Shown: positions 10,101 through 18,512, counted from the stretch's first letter. The stretch: DNA of 64,000 nt from UBA2033 sp035345875 (GCA_035345875.1 DAORDH010000014.1:1-64000); one strand, 5' to 3'. Notes: a model not told the origin generated them from the sequence alone. Numbers and translations: made by a program.

Positions 10101-10747
10101 GAAATTAGAGTCGCTGTAATGGTTGCAGTTCCTGCAGTGCTACCTCCAACACCTGCACCAGTAGAAACGTCAATTGAAACATTTGAACTATTGCTACTAG
10201 ACCAATTTACTAAAGAAGAAATATCTTGTGTTGTTCCATCAGAAAATATTCCAGTTGCGATGTATTGTGCTTGTCCACCAGGAATTAAACTTGGAACGCT
10301 TGAAATTTGAATAGAGGATAGCGAAGCTGAGGTGATGTTTAAATTTGCGTCCCCAGATAATGATCCTAGTGATGCATTTACTTTAGCAGGGCTTCCACTT
10401 GTTGTTGCGCCAGTTCCGAGGAATCTTCCTTTTTTAGAAGAAACTTCAGATGCTTTATCTGTTTCAGACTTAACACTCCATGTGCAGTCTTCCGTTATAT
10501 CTTTAATCGTTCCATCAGAATATACTCCAGTCGCTCTGTAATTTGCATGAGTATTTCTTGCAATTGACTGATCCGCTGGTGTTACTCTGATTTGTGATAA
10601 AGTTGCACCTGTAACGTTAGTTGACGCGTTACCTGTTGGTGCGTTTGATGCGTTGTTCATCGAAAAGGGAATGTATTTCTTTTCCTTTTTCGAGCAGCCT
10701 GCTGTAAACAGCAAAGCTAATATGATTAAATAGATTGTCTTTTTCAT
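7160..10747 (-). CDS. Surface lipoprotein: six Big_2 repeats, vWA domain, C-terminal anchor
   Basis: 1195 residues. Lipobox LLFTAGC (Cys18). Six tandem bacterial Ig-like Big_2 repeats of about 90-100 residues run from about 50 to 620, each with a YSDGT...DIT/DIS...W core. A poorly recognised region follows (620-820). A von Willebrand A-like domain (about 825-1090) has a MIDAS DNSAS motif near 832 and SDEGD near 967. The end has a hydrophobic stretch (about 1172-1187) followed by RLWRRRNSNK, like C-terminal sorting signals. Big_2 repeats in Leptospira LigA/LigB bind host matrix; a metal-dependent vWA tip would add a second adhesive function (inference). Having both a lipid anchor and a C-terminal membrane/sorting tail is unusual. 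The ATG has a GGAG 13 bases upstream. Function of the exact architecture unknown. Confidence 0.85.
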   Translation of the reverse strand: MKKTIYLIILALLFTAGCSKKEKKYIPFSMNNASNAPTGNASTNVTGATLSQIRVTPADQSIARNTHANYRATGVYSDGTIKDITEDCTWSVKSETDKASEVSSKKGRFLGTGATTSGSPAKVNASLGSLSGDANLNITSASLSSIQISSVPSLIPGGQAQYIATGIFSDGTTQDISSLVNWSSSNSSNVSIDVSTGAGVGGSTAGTATITATLISPSTFPGVANGGSATTTTQLKNVTIVSITVTGLSEVGAGTTANYQASAIYSDGTSSDITSVATWSVDSATNAAVSDSSGSKGVLTTISNGSVNVQASYVGVTGTKLVTISSITISSISVSPSSKTIIKGTTTQFTATANYSNGTSADISNTAVWTSSNTSIAGVNTSTSNGGLAQGINTGSVTITVASGGKTATASLSVSAATLVSISINTNASIAKGTTRQYTATGTYSDGTVLDISSLVTWSSSSGSVVAISNTSGTKGLATGSSQGSSTIQASLNGVNSNTSTLTVTAETLTSISIGSNASVAAGGTKQYSATGTFSDATTQDITSLVTWTSSSAANATISNASSDKGKAYGLAAGTTNITASLPNGTNGITTSGGTIVSNTSVLTVTAASNGSTASVSAVTVGAYDVTIPSGINTTTTPTGNFSGLTYNTANNAAGFIAQIPDYSSPTFTCQAQGTAILGKILADSPDLVSSYSQNSVNTVNFTGGCTITYNLSITTSSSKKATELSNHLISNVGILAVGGGSVTSLPASQSGETATTAFRAIVQVTYKTGTGGQTIGIGVTNSADYAANQALLESFLGGTNIAVTGTTYLTKTETKTGKAMPKVDFVWVIDNSASTSTIQTSISGAATTFFNKLGGKNLDYRLGVIATGGDGTDATRTDKCTNPVTPGEQLRSNGWMTSSNTAAQFSGSGGTGVGSKGCGTESGIYYAAKSLGYPNSITYTTTPTVTPRSGSSWGSDYKLVFVIVSDEGDQFRCYNGTYSAGSNSSGTPCSGATGNTDFDNNNNVFVNNGYKVHTITGLDSSGNPGSCSVSGGPSTSQGNVTWPGYKNLSTATGGVAASVCSTDYNAIMDTIVNAVAGDSGYILAKNPVSSSITVKVNGSAVAQDSTNGWQYVPATNSIIFSGTAWPATNASIEISYLYSSDQGAFLKMDSNSSLMAYISQTAKSSAARGTAATIALIVGAILAGRLWRRRNSNK

Positions 10748-10990
10748 AGCTCTCTTATCTCCAAACTTATCTATAAAATACAGACGGGTATTTTAATAGG
10801 ATTCTTGCGTAGGCAATTATAAGTTTTTTTAAAATTTGAAAAGAAAATTTGCAAAATGAATTAGAAAAAAAAAGGGAAATCTATGTAAATTTATTTAAAC
10901 AAGTTTTACCTAGTTCTTCTTATAAGATTCTAGCTATTTAATTTTAGAAGAGTGAAGTCTGAGCGATGAATTTAAAAAATGCAATGCGTA

Positions 10991-11009
10991 TTCTTTATTT
11001 AATAAAGAA
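10991..11009. promoter_or_regulatory. 19-base perfect palindrome, possible Fur/PerR-type operator
   Basis: TTCTTTATT-T-AATAAAGAA, a 9-1-9 dyad. Its size and AT-rich composition resemble Fur-family boxes, and the nearest plus-strand gene is a haem peroxidase, a plausible PerR or Fur target. The match to the PerR consensus is only partial, so the regulator is a guess; the dyad itself is exact. Confidence 0.4.
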
Positions 11010-11019
11010 ATTATGTCAG

Positions 11020-11050
11020 TTAGTTTTAGATTTATGTAATCTAAAACTAA
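11020..11050. repeat. 13-base perfect inverted repeat with 5-base loop
   Basis: TTAGTTTTAGATT and its exact reverse complement AATCTAAAACTAA flank a TATGT loop. No T-run follows on either strand, so it is more likely an operator or an RNA hairpin in the 5' leader of the peroxidase mRNA than a terminator. Confidence 0.45.
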
Positions 11051-11186
11051 ACATTTAGAATATATCTTGGCTCATAGTTTCGAACTCCAGACTTTTCCTT
11101 ACCTTTTTTTAATTATAATTCATAGCTTTTTGCAGATTATTTTCTGAATATTTTTCATGGAAAAAAAAATAAAGTTTACTAGATGA

Positions 11187-12305
11187 ATGATATCAATAAA
11201 GTCTCCAATCCGAGGTGGCTACCCATTGAATCGAGTGCGTCAGTTTATAGATAATTTCTTTCGAAAGGCTTCTGATAATGATTTTCAGGGGATCAGTAGA
11301 GCTTTAAATTTTATTTTTATTGTTGTATTTAGTTTGGTCACAGGGCTCATTTTTTATTTTTTTTGGCCTAAGGAAACAAACATTTCAAAGTTAAATCATT
11401 CAGCATCTTCAAATTTTTCTGTTGAGCCAATTCAACCAATTCCAATGGAGTTAGAATTAAATTTAACAAAAGTAGAATTGGGAAGAAAACTTTTTCATGA
11501 TCCTCTTCTTTCGAAGGACAATACGATTGCTTGTTCTGGTTGTCATGATTTAGCAAAAGGCGGTGTAGATGGTCTTCCTAAATCAATAGGCATTGATAAG
11601 CAAGAAGGAGAAATTAATGCGCCTACCGTTTTCAATTCAGGATTTAATTTTAGACAGTTTTGGGATGGAAGAGCAGAAACGTTAGAAGATCAAATTGCGG
11701 GACCCATATCGAATAGTAAAGAGATGAATAATAATTGGGAGGATGTGATTCAAAAAATTAAAAAGAAAACTGAATACAATCAACAATTTTTGATGATATA
11801 TCCTAATGGAGTTACAGCAGAAAATATAAAAAATGCAATCGCTGAGTTTGAAAGATCTCTTTACACTCCAAATTCTCGTTTTGATCAATACTTGCGTGGG
11901 GATGCAAATGCAATAAATGAGGAAGAGAAAAATGGATACAAATTGTTTAAGGAGAATGGTTGTATTGCCTGTCATCAAGGTGTAAACGTTGGTGGTAATA
12001 TGTATCAAACATTTGGGGTATATGGGAATTATTTCGAGGAAAGAGGTTCCCTTACAAATGCAGATAATGGATTATTTAATATAACAGGTCAAGAGCAAGA
12101 TAGGTATAAATTTAAAGTTCCATCTTTAAGGAATGTAGCCCTCACTGCACCCTATTTCCATGATGGTTCTGTGGATTCTCTAGAAAAGGCAATTGTAATT
12201 ATGGGAAAATTCCAACTGGGTAGGACATTAGAGGACTTAGAAGTTAAGCAAATATCTGCATTCTTAAAAACACTTACTGGTGAATATAAAGGAAAAAGTC
12301 TATGA
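11187..12305 (+). CDS. Membrane-anchored di-haem cytochrome c peroxidase (MauG/CcpA family)
   Basis: 372 residues. A cytoplasmic N-terminus of about 40 residues and one transmembrane helix (about 43-62, IFIVVFSLVTGLIFYF) anchor two haem domains in the periplasm. Haem motifs: CSGCH from Cys116 and CIACH from Cys259. Conserved peroxidase blocks NAPTVFNSGF, FWDGRAETLEDQ and VPSLRNVALTAPYFHDGS are all present. The family reduces H2O2 with electrons from small cytochromes; MauG relatives oxidise protein residues. The stop overlaps the ATG of the adenylate cyclase as ATGA (12302-12305), so the two are translationally coupled. The long basic N-terminus is atypical, since most members have a cleaved signal or lipobox. 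Peroxidase versus sensor role is unresolved. Confidence 0.9.
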   Translation: MISIKSPIRGGYPLNRVRQFIDNFFRKASDNDFQGISRALNFIFIVVFSLVTGLIFYFFWPKETNISKLNHSASSNFSVEPIQPIPMELELNLTKVELGRKLFHDPLLSKDNTIACSGCHDLAKGGVDGLPKSIGIDKQEGEINAPTVFNSGFNFRQFWDGRAETLEDQIAGPISNSKEMNNNWEDVIQKIKKKTEYNQQFLMIYPNGVTAENIKNAIAEFERSLYTPNSRFDQYLRGDANAINEEEKNGYKLFKENGCIACHQGVNVGGNMYQTFGVYGNYFEERGSLTNADNGLFNITGQEQDRYKFKVPSLRNVALTAPYFHDGSVDSLEKAIVIMGKFQLGRTLEDLEVKQISAFLKTLTGEYKGKSL

Positions 12306-14032
12306 AAAAGAGAATTCAATTTCTTGTTTGGTTAGCTTGTATAGGTCTATTAACGTTTTCATTTTATCAAACTAGAATTGTAGATTTTGATAAATTAGAA
12401 AGAATTTTTGCTTTAATTCAATCCATCAGAGAGGCAGATGCGACTCTGGATCAAGATATTTTGAAAAGTAGATACTATCTTATTAAATCTTATGATCCTT
12501 TAAATCTATCCATTTTGCAAATACAAACTAATATAAATGAACTAAAAACAGGTGCATTAGCAATTTCAAAAATTGCTCCATCAAATAAGGCTGCCTCAGA
12601 AGCACTTGATAAATATGTTGAAGTATTTCAACAGAGAAAGATTTTAATTGATAAATTTAAATCTCAAAATGCTATTTTAAAAAATTCCCTTTATTATTTA
12701 CCAAGTTCTGCTGGAAAAGCTAAGAAGCTTTCTAGTGGAGGATACTCAACATTAGTCGACGAAATTGTGCGTGAAACTTTATTTTATACAAATTCAGGAG
12801 ATGAGTTAAATAAAACACAGGCGGAAGCAACAATCTTGAAATTAAAAGAATTAAATGCATTGGCGATAAATCAACAAAAGATTGAAACAGAAATTTTTAT
12901 TCGGCATTGCGAAAATATTTTATCCAGAAAGAAAGATTTGGATACAAACGTTACTGATATAATCAATTTACCTGCTAGAGATTCAATAAATGTATTCTAT
13001 CTATCTGTTACAGATTTTTATAATCAGTTTTTAAATAAAGTGAATATGTATCGATTAGTTCTATATAATTTATCAATTGGAATGTTACTTTATATAGCTC
13101 TTGTAATAATTAAGCTGAAACTTGCCACTCTTGCTATGCAAAATTTGAATCAAAGTTTAGTCAAACTCAATACAGCTTTTGGTAGATTTGTCCCTCATGA
13201 TTTTCTAAATATTTTGAACAAAAAAAATATCGTTGAAATTGAATTAGGAGATCATGTTAAAGAAGAGATGACAGTTTTATTTTCTGATATTCGCGGATTT
13301 ACAACTCTTTCTGAAAGTATGTCTCCAGAGGATAATTTTAAGTTTATAAATTCCTATCTTGGAACAATGGGTCCGATTGTTAGAAATAATAAAGGATTTA
13401 TAGATAAGTTTATTGGAGATGCTATTATGGCATTATTCAAAGGTGAATCGGAGAATGCGATTGATGCTTCCATAGAAATGTTAGAAGGTCTTGCTCGTTA
13501 TAACCAAGAGCACAGAAGTGGAAGAGAGCAGGTAGAAATAGGGATTGGATTACATCGTGGTGAAATGATGTTGGGCACAATCGGAGAGAATAATAGAATG
13601 GAGGGAACTGTTATCAGTGATACAGTTAATCTAGCTTCCAGAATAGAGGGAATGACTAAGCTTTATGGTATACCGCTTCTTATATCGGATAACGTATTTA
13701 ACTCTATCAAAAATAAAAGCAAATATTACATCAGAAAAATTGATACAGTAAAAGTAAAAGGCAAAGACAATCCTGTAACAGTATATGAAGTATATAATAC
13801 GGATTCAAATGAAGTTCGTTCTTTGAAGAGAAAGTTAAAACCAAATTTTGAAAGAGCAATACATGAATATTATGCACAAAATTATACAGAAGCCCAGAAA
13901 CTTTTTAATGCACATTTAAGAGAGTTCCCTGCTGATAAAGCTGCACAAATCCATTTAGATCGATGCAATTCTGCAATCTTAAATCCTACGAATTCGTTAA
14001 ATGGTGGGGCTAGTGTTTTATTATCGAAATAA
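12302..14032 (+). CDS. Class III adenylate cyclase with periplasmic sensor region
   Basis: 576 residues. Two transmembrane helices (about 7-23 and 252-275) bracket a mostly helical periplasmic region of about 230 residues. A short linker leads to a class III cyclase domain (about 315-480): metal-binding Asp in LFSDIRGF near 330 and in KFIGDAIMALF; the adenine-selecting Lys and Asp appear in DKFIGD and ISDTVNLASR; the catalytic Asn-Arg pair is NLASR. All catalytic residues are present, so active ATP cyclisation to cAMP is expected. The C-terminal 90 residues are helical and TPR-like. It overlaps the di-haem peroxidase by four bases, which suggests the periplasmic region may read the state of the peroxidase or its substrate (inference). 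Confidence 0.9.
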   Translation: MKKRIQFLVWLACIGLLTFSFYQTRIVDFDKLERIFALIQSIREADATLDQDILKSRYYLIKSYDPLNLSILQIQTNINELKTGALAISKIAPSNKAASEALDKYVEVFQQRKILIDKFKSQNAILKNSLYYLPSSAGKAKKLSSGGYSTLVDEIVRETLFYTNSGDELNKTQAEATILKLKELNALAINQQKIETEIFIRHCENILSRKKDLDTNVTDIINLPARDSINVFYLSVTDFYNQFLNKVNMYRLVLYNLSIGMLLYIALVIIKLKLATLAMQNLNQSLVKLNTAFGRFVPHDFLNILNKKNIVEIELGDHVKEEMTVLFSDIRGFTTLSESMSPEDNFKFINSYLGTMGPIVRNNKGFIDKFIGDAIMALFKGESENAIDASIEMLEGLARYNQEHRSGREQVEIGIGLHRGEMMLGTIGENNRMEGTVISDTVNLASRIEGMTKLYGIPLLISDNVFNSIKNKSKYYIRKIDTVKVKGKDNPVTVYEVYNTDSNEVRSLKRKLKPNFERAIHEYYAQNYTEAQKLFNAHLREFPADKAAQIHLDRCNSAILNPTNSLNGGASVLLSK

Positions 14033-14617
14033 TTATTTTTTGTCCCAAATTTTTTCTAGGAACTGATCTCTACCTGATCCGTAACGATAGTAGTTATATC
14101 TCACAGGATTTTTTTTATAGAAATCCTGATGATATTCTTCCGCTGGGTAAAATTTTATAAGGGGGAGAATTTCTGTAACGATAGGAGAACTAAACTTTCC
14201 TGATTTATCTAAGTTCTTTTTAGATCGTTCTGCCTGAGTTTTTTCTTCATTAGTTTTATAAAAAATAGCTGTTCTATATTGCTTGCCTCTATCTACAAAT
14301 TGTCCATCGGGATCTGTTGGATCTATTTGTCTCCAAAAGATTTCTAATAATTGAATATATGAGATTTTTTTAGGATCATAGTAAACTTGCACAGCTTCTA
14401 AATGTCCAGTCAGCCCAGAGCTAACTTCTTCATAAGTTGGATTTTCCTTTTTTCCACCTGTGTAACCGCTTATCACCTCTTTTACTCCATTTATTTTTTC
14501 AAATGGACTTTCCATGCACCAAAAACATCCACCTGCAAACACAGCAACTTCCACTTTTTCTTGAGCGGTTAATGGCAAACAAATAATAAAAAGAGAGAGA
14601 ATTATTCTATAAAGCAT
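14033..14617 (-). CDS. msrA: Peptide methionine sulfoxide reductase A, exported
   Basis: 194 residues. A signal peptide (1-18, ending LTAQE) precedes the MsrA domain. The active-site motif GGCFWC (Cys31, Cys34) is followed by ESPFEKINGV, SGYTGG, NPTYEEVSSGLTGH and IDPTDPDGQFVDRG. It reduces Met-S-sulfoxide in oxidised proteins. The signal peptide puts it in the periplasm or outer envelope, unlike the usual cytosolic MsrA. No third C-terminal cysteine is present, so recycling must use the CxxC pair. It converges on the cyclase gene with no gap between the two stop codons. Its place beside a peroxidase fits an envelope oxidative-repair role. Confidence 0.95.
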   Translation of the reverse strand: MLYRIILSLFIICLPLTAQEKVEVAVFAGGCFWCMESPFEKINGVKEVISGYTGGKKENPTYEEVSSGLTGHLEAVQVYYDPKKISYIQLLEIFWRQIDPTDPDGQFVDRGKQYRTAIFYKTNEEKTQAERSKKNLDKSGKFSSPIVTEILPLIKFYPAEEYHQDFYKKNPVRYNYYRYGSGRDQFLEKIWDKK

Positions 14618-14789
14618 ACTCTTTCTATAATAAAACAGTAATAAGTTATTGTAAATAAAATTCTAAAAAGACTCTTTCAATCTAAATATGGTCGCTATGG
14701 GTTTTGGTTGTCTGCTGATTCAGTAGCTGTGTTAGTGTTGTGTGATGGTGGGATTTTTAGCTGATTTATGAAAGAGTGAATTAGCGATT

Positions 14790-16724
14790 TTACTTAGATA
14801 ACCACTTTTCTAAAACTCTTTGAAAGTCTTCTTTTTTGACTGGCTTTGTTAGGTAGTCATTCATTCCAGCATCTTTACATTTTTCGAGATCTTCAGGAAT
14901 CATTCCGGCTGAAAAAGCGATAATGGGAACTTCTTTAAAAGAATTGATTTTTCTTATTTCGATTGTAGTCTCTATTCCATTTAATTCTGGCATTTGAAGA
15001 TCAAGGAAAATGATATTTGGGTTTTCTTTTTCAATGTTCTTTAAAGCTTCCAACCCATTGTTAAATTGAACAATATGTGCTTTTGGCATAACAAGATCTA
15101 ATACTGTTTTGGCTAAGAAAAGATTTACTTCATCATCATCTACAATCATTATTTTTAAATTTTCATTCACCATTGAATATAGGGTTTCCTGTTGTTTTAT
15201 TAGACTCTTTCTTACTATGTTTGGAAATCTATTTATTAAGACATCTACTAAATCCTTTTTTCTTAATGGTTTAAAGATTTTTACTATATTTGAGGGATAT
15301 TGAAAATCCTCATTCCAGTCAGCTACTGTTGATTCTAATAAAAGTATAGTGGTAAATTTACTGTCATTATACACGTTAAAATTATTGGATTTATTTAAAA
15401 ACTCGCTAAAGCTTGTTAAATTATTATTTATTATCAATAAATTGAAAACATTGCTATCGAGTGAGCTCAAAGCTAATTCGATGTTAGCTGAAGATTTATT
15501 TTTTATCCTCAGATCATCTAGCATTTTAGAAATGATGGTTCGACTTCTATCATTCTGATCCAATATTAAAGCAGAAAAGGAATCCAAGTATAAATCCTTC
15601 TCTGAATTGGGATTTATTTCAAAATGAGAGGAGACAGTAAAATAAAATTCGCTTCCCTTTCCGGGTTGAGAGTTCACATTCAGTTTGGAATTGAATAATT
15701 TTAGCAATTTATTTGATATTGTTAATCCTAAACCAGTTCCTCCATATTTTTGTGAAATGCTAGAATCTGCTTGTGAGAAGGCATCAAAGATAACTCTCTG
15801 TTTTTCATTCGATATTCCAATCCCAGTATCCCTAATTGTAAAACTGATTTCTATTTGATTTGAATTTAGATTCGTAATATTACCTTCTACCCTTAACTCT
15901 ATTTCTCCCTTTTCAGTAAACTTAACTGCATTTCCTAAAAGATTTATGATAACTTGCCGTAATCGTATGGGATCTGTAAAAATATATTCAGGAACATTAG
16001 GCGATATATATAAAAGTAACTCGATTTCTTTTTCATTTGCTTTAAACTTAATTAAATCAATACAGTGTTCTAATAATTGATAGACATTTGTTTTTTCTAT
16101 GTGAAGTTCAACTTTTTCTGCTTCTAGTTTTGATAAATCTAATATATCATTAATTAGCTCTAATAAAGAGTTTCCAGCTTGATTTATAATTCGTATGTAT
16201 TCTTCCTGTGATGAGTCTAGCTTTGAGCTTAATAATAATTCACTAAAACCGATGATTCCATTGAGTGGAGTTCTAATTTCATGGCTCATGTTTGACAAGA
16301 ATTCAGATTTAACTTTGGCTGATAACTCTGCATTTTTTTTTGCGATTAAGATTTCTTTTTCGTATGATTTTCTTTGATTAAAACGAAAAAGAAATATATC
16401 AACAGTTGAGTCCTCTACTAAGATCTTTGCATTGATTAAAAAAGGAATCTTATCTCCCTTTGAATCTATAAGGTCTAGATTGATTTCCTCAACATAACCT
16501 TGCATTCTAAGGAGCGGAGTAAAATGTGTTTGTTCATAGATTCTACTCCCACCTGATAATAAGAAAGTCCATACTTTATTAGTTAAATTATCTAATTCAA
16601 AATTTAACCATTTGAGTAGAGTATTATTTGCGAAGAAAATTCTTCCATTAGAGTCTAATCGTAAGTAACCGCATGGAGCATCATTCAGACAATTTTCAAT
16701 TTTTAATGCGTCATTTTCAATCAT
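14790..16724 (-). CDS. PAS hybrid histidine kinase with pseudo-receiver and receiver
   Basis: 644 residues, no membrane segment, so cytosolic. Order: PAS (about 5-115), HisKA with phospho-acceptor His148 in MSHEIRTPLNG, HATPase (about 245-365, with GTGLGLTISNKLL), a degenerate receiver (about 380-500) whose phosphorylatable Asp position reads LLIINNNLTS, and a true receiver (about 520-644) with IVDDDE, phospho-Asp575 in FLDLQMP, and Lys in LTKP. Its ATG overlaps the TGA of the RsbQ-like hydrolase by four bases. In Bacillus the hydrolase RsbQ works with the PAS domain of the phosphatase RsbP; here the PAS partner is a kinase (inference). No output DNA-binding domain is present, so the phosphate must pass to a further protein. 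Confidence 0.92.
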   Translation of the reverse strand: MIENDALKIENCLNDAPCGYLRLDSNGRIFFANNTLLKWLNFELDNLTNKVWTFLLSGGSRIYEQTHFTPLLRMQGYVEEINLDLIDSKGDKIPFLINAKILVEDSTVDIFLFRFNQRKSYEKEILIAKKNAELSAKVKSEFLSNMSHEIRTPLNGIIGFSELLLSSKLDSSQEEYIRIINQAGNSLLELINDILDLSKLEAEKVELHIEKTNVYQLLEHCIDLIKFKANEKEIELLLYISPNVPEYIFTDPIRLRQVIINLLGNAVKFTEKGEIELRVEGNITNLNSNQIEISFTIRDTGIGISNEKQRVIFDAFSQADSSISQKYGGTGLGLTISNKLLKLFNSKLNVNSQPGKGSEFYFTVSSHFEINPNSEKDLYLDSFSALILDQNDRSRTIISKMLDDLRIKNKSSANIELALSSLDSNVFNLLIINNNLTSFSEFLNKSNNFNVYNDSKFTTILLLESTVADWNEDFQYPSNIVKIFKPLRKKDLVDVLINRFPNIVRKSLIKQQETLYSMVNENLKIMIVDDDEVNLFLAKTVLDLVMPKAHIVQFNNGLEALKNIEKENPNIIFLDLQMPELNGIETTIEIRKINSFKEVPIIAFSAGMIPEDLEKCKDAGMNDYLTKPVKKEDFQRVLEKWLSK

Positions 16725-17530
16725 TCATCTGTTAGATTTACTGCTAAATAATTTTTGATAGCTTGGATTGTTTCAGTTGGATGACTTAGGTGCGGACAAT
16801 GTCCTGTTGCTTCAATTGTTACCATCTCACTTTTGTGTATATGTTTGTTTGTATAATCACCGACTTCTTTAGGAGCAATTGCATCATTCGAACACTGAAT
16901 GATAAGCGTAGGCGTCATACATTCTTCTAAATCTTTACGATAGTCCCCCAAAAAGGTAGCCCGTGCAAAATGCTTTGCTATTTCTGGATCTTGTCTGCAA
17001 AAACTATTTTTTAATTCTTCCGTTAATTCTGGACGTTCTGGATTTCCCATTATGACAGGTGTGATAGAACTCGACCAACCAAGGTAATTGCTTTCAAGTG
17101 ATTCTAGCATTTCCAAAATATCCTCTTTGGAAAAGCCACCAATATAATTTTCTTCATTTATATAACAAGGGGAAGGACAAATCATTATTATGTGAGAAAA
17201 TAAACTTTTGTTTTTATTTGCAGCAAGAAGAGCAATCATTGTGCTTACAGAATGCCCAACCAATATAACATTTTTTAAATTCAAAGCATCACAAATATCT
17301 AAAATATCATTTGCATACCCATGCAGTTTTGCGTATTTATTTTTGTTATAATAGCCTAGATCGGATTTCCCTGAACCTATATGATCAAATAAAATTACCT
17401 GATAATCTTTTTCGAATTCAGGTGTTATGAACCTCCACATATTCTGGTCACAACCATATCCATGAGCAAAGAGCATTACCTTTTTCCCTTCGCCTTTTAT
17501 ACTAATGTTATTTCTTTTGATTACTTCCAA
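16721..17530 (-). CDS. rsbQ: RsbQ-like alpha/beta hydrolase (copy 1)
   Basis: 269 residues, the same length as B. subtilis RsbQ, and similar along its whole length: HGYGCDQNMW, LFDHIGSGKSDLGYYNKNKY, GHSVS, ICPSPCYINEENYIGGF, TLIIQCSNDAIAPKEVGDY, GHCPHLSHPTETIQ. The catalytic triad is Ser94, Asp216, His244 (RsbQ: Ser96, Asp219, His247). RsbQ activates RsbP through a small hydrophobic ligand that is presumed to bind its PAS domain; the family also includes plant D14/KAI2 receptors. The gene overlaps the downstream PAS kinase by 4 bases and lies 1 base behind a di-haem lipoprotein gene, so the three are a tight translational unit. The symbol marks homology; there is no sign of a sigma-B pathway here. 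Confidence 0.88.
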   Translation of the reverse strand: MEVIKRNNISIKGEGKKVMLFAHGYGCDQNMWRFITPEFEKDYQVILFDHIGSGKSDLGYYNKNKYAKLHGYANDILDICDALNLKNVILVGHSVSTMIALLAANKNKSLFSHIIMICPSPCYINEENYIGGFSKEDILEMLESLESNYLGWSSSITPVIMGNPERPELTEELKNSFCRQDPEIAKHFARATFLGDYRKDLEECMTPTLIIQCSNDAIAPKEVGDYTNKHIHKSEMVTIEATGHCPHLSHPTETIQAIKNYLAVNLTDE

Positions 17531-17531
17531 A

Positions 17532-18509
17532 TCAATTCTCCCTTGATTTATCTGTTAACGCATTTAGGAATGCAACTATATACTCAATTTCTTGCTCTGA
17601 TAAACTTTTTCCAAGTTGTATATCTGCCATTTTTTTAACAGCAAGATCTAACGTATTTATACTTCCATCGTGAAAATAAGGAGCAGTTAACGCAACGTTT
17701 CTAAGCATTGGAACTTTAAATACAAATAAATCTTCTTCTTTTCCAGTTACTTTTGTTCTTCCTAAATCTTCTTTGTTCTCGTATTGTTTTTTGACTCCCA
17801 ATTTTTGAAAAGAATTTCCTCCTAGCAGAGGACCTTTATGACAATTGGCACAACCAACAGATAGAAAAATTTCTAATCCTCTTATTTCCTCTGGATTTAA
17901 CGCTTTATATTTCCCTCTTTGAAAATCATCAAATCGATCATTTGTTTTAAATGTTCTTTGAAATGCAGAAATACTATTTGTAATTTGATCAAATGTAATT
18001 TTGCCCGATTTGTCTCCATATGCTTTTTCGAACAAATCTTTATACTCTGGTATACTTGCAATTTTATCAACTAGATATCTTTCATCAGGAATTGCCATTT
18101 GGAGAGGATTAAAAAGAGGAATTCTGGTTTGGTCTTCTAATTTTTTTGCCCTCCCATCCCAGAACTGGGCAATTTGAAATCCTGCATTTAAAACAGTAGG
18201 AGTATTTCTGTTCCCATTTTTACCAAAAACCCCGGGTGAAAAATTTAAATTATCAACACCAGCTCTTTTGTTTAAGACGTTATGACAAGTATTACAGGAT
18301 TGGTTATCATTGACTGAAAGTCGATTGTCAAAATAAAGTTTCCTTCCTAAATTGATGATTGCCAATGTGTCATTTTCGCTACCAGGCATCTTATCTGGTA
18401 TTACACCAAAAATTTCATTTGCATTTCTGACTAGTGCTTTGATTCGCTCATTTGGTCCACATGAAGCAATTAGTAAACAGAATAGAATAAATAGAATTTT
18501 TTCTTTCAT
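17532..18509 (-). CDS. Di-haem cytochrome c peroxidase lipoprotein (MauG/CcpA family)
   Basis: 325 residues. Signal peptide with lipobox LLIASC (Cys17), so it is lipid-anchored in the envelope. Two haem motifs: CNTCH from Cys72 and CANCH from Cys220. Family blocks RNTPTVLNAGFQ, FWDGRAKKLEDQ and VPMLRNVALTAPYFHDGS match the other copy at 11187, with which it shares most of its C-terminal half. Its stop is one base before the ATG of the RsbQ-like hydrolase. It is therefore the envelope member of an operon that continues into a hydrolase and a cytosolic PAS kinase. It may be a peroxidase, an oxidising modifier like MauG, or a redox sensor; the sequence does not separate these. Confidence 0.9.
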   Translation of the reverse strand: MKEKILFILFCLLIASCGPNERIKALVRNANEIFGVIPDKMPGSENDTLAIINLGRKLYFDNRLSVNDNQSCNTCHNVLNKRAGVDNLNFSPGVFGKNGNRNTPTVLNAGFQIAQFWDGRAKKLEDQTRIPLFNPLQMAIPDERYLVDKIASIPEYKDLFEKAYGDKSGKITFDQITNSISAFQRTFKTNDRFDDFQRGKYKALNPEEIRGLEIFLSVGCANCHKGPLLGGNSFQKLGVKKQYENKEDLGRTKVTGKEEDLFVFKVPMLRNVALTAPYFHDGSINTLDLAVKKMADIQLGKSLSEQEIEYIVAFLNALTDKSREN

Positions 18510-18512
18510 ACG

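Larger units (their letters stand above)
10748..11186. promoter_or_regulatory. Divergent regulatory region with two perfect inverted repeats
   Basis: Separates the minus-strand Big_2 lipoprotein from the plus-strand di-haem peroxidase/cyclase operon. It is very AT-rich and contains no gene. It carries two perfect inverted repeats 11 bases apart (10991-11009 and 11020-11050), listed separately. Confidence 0.55.
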
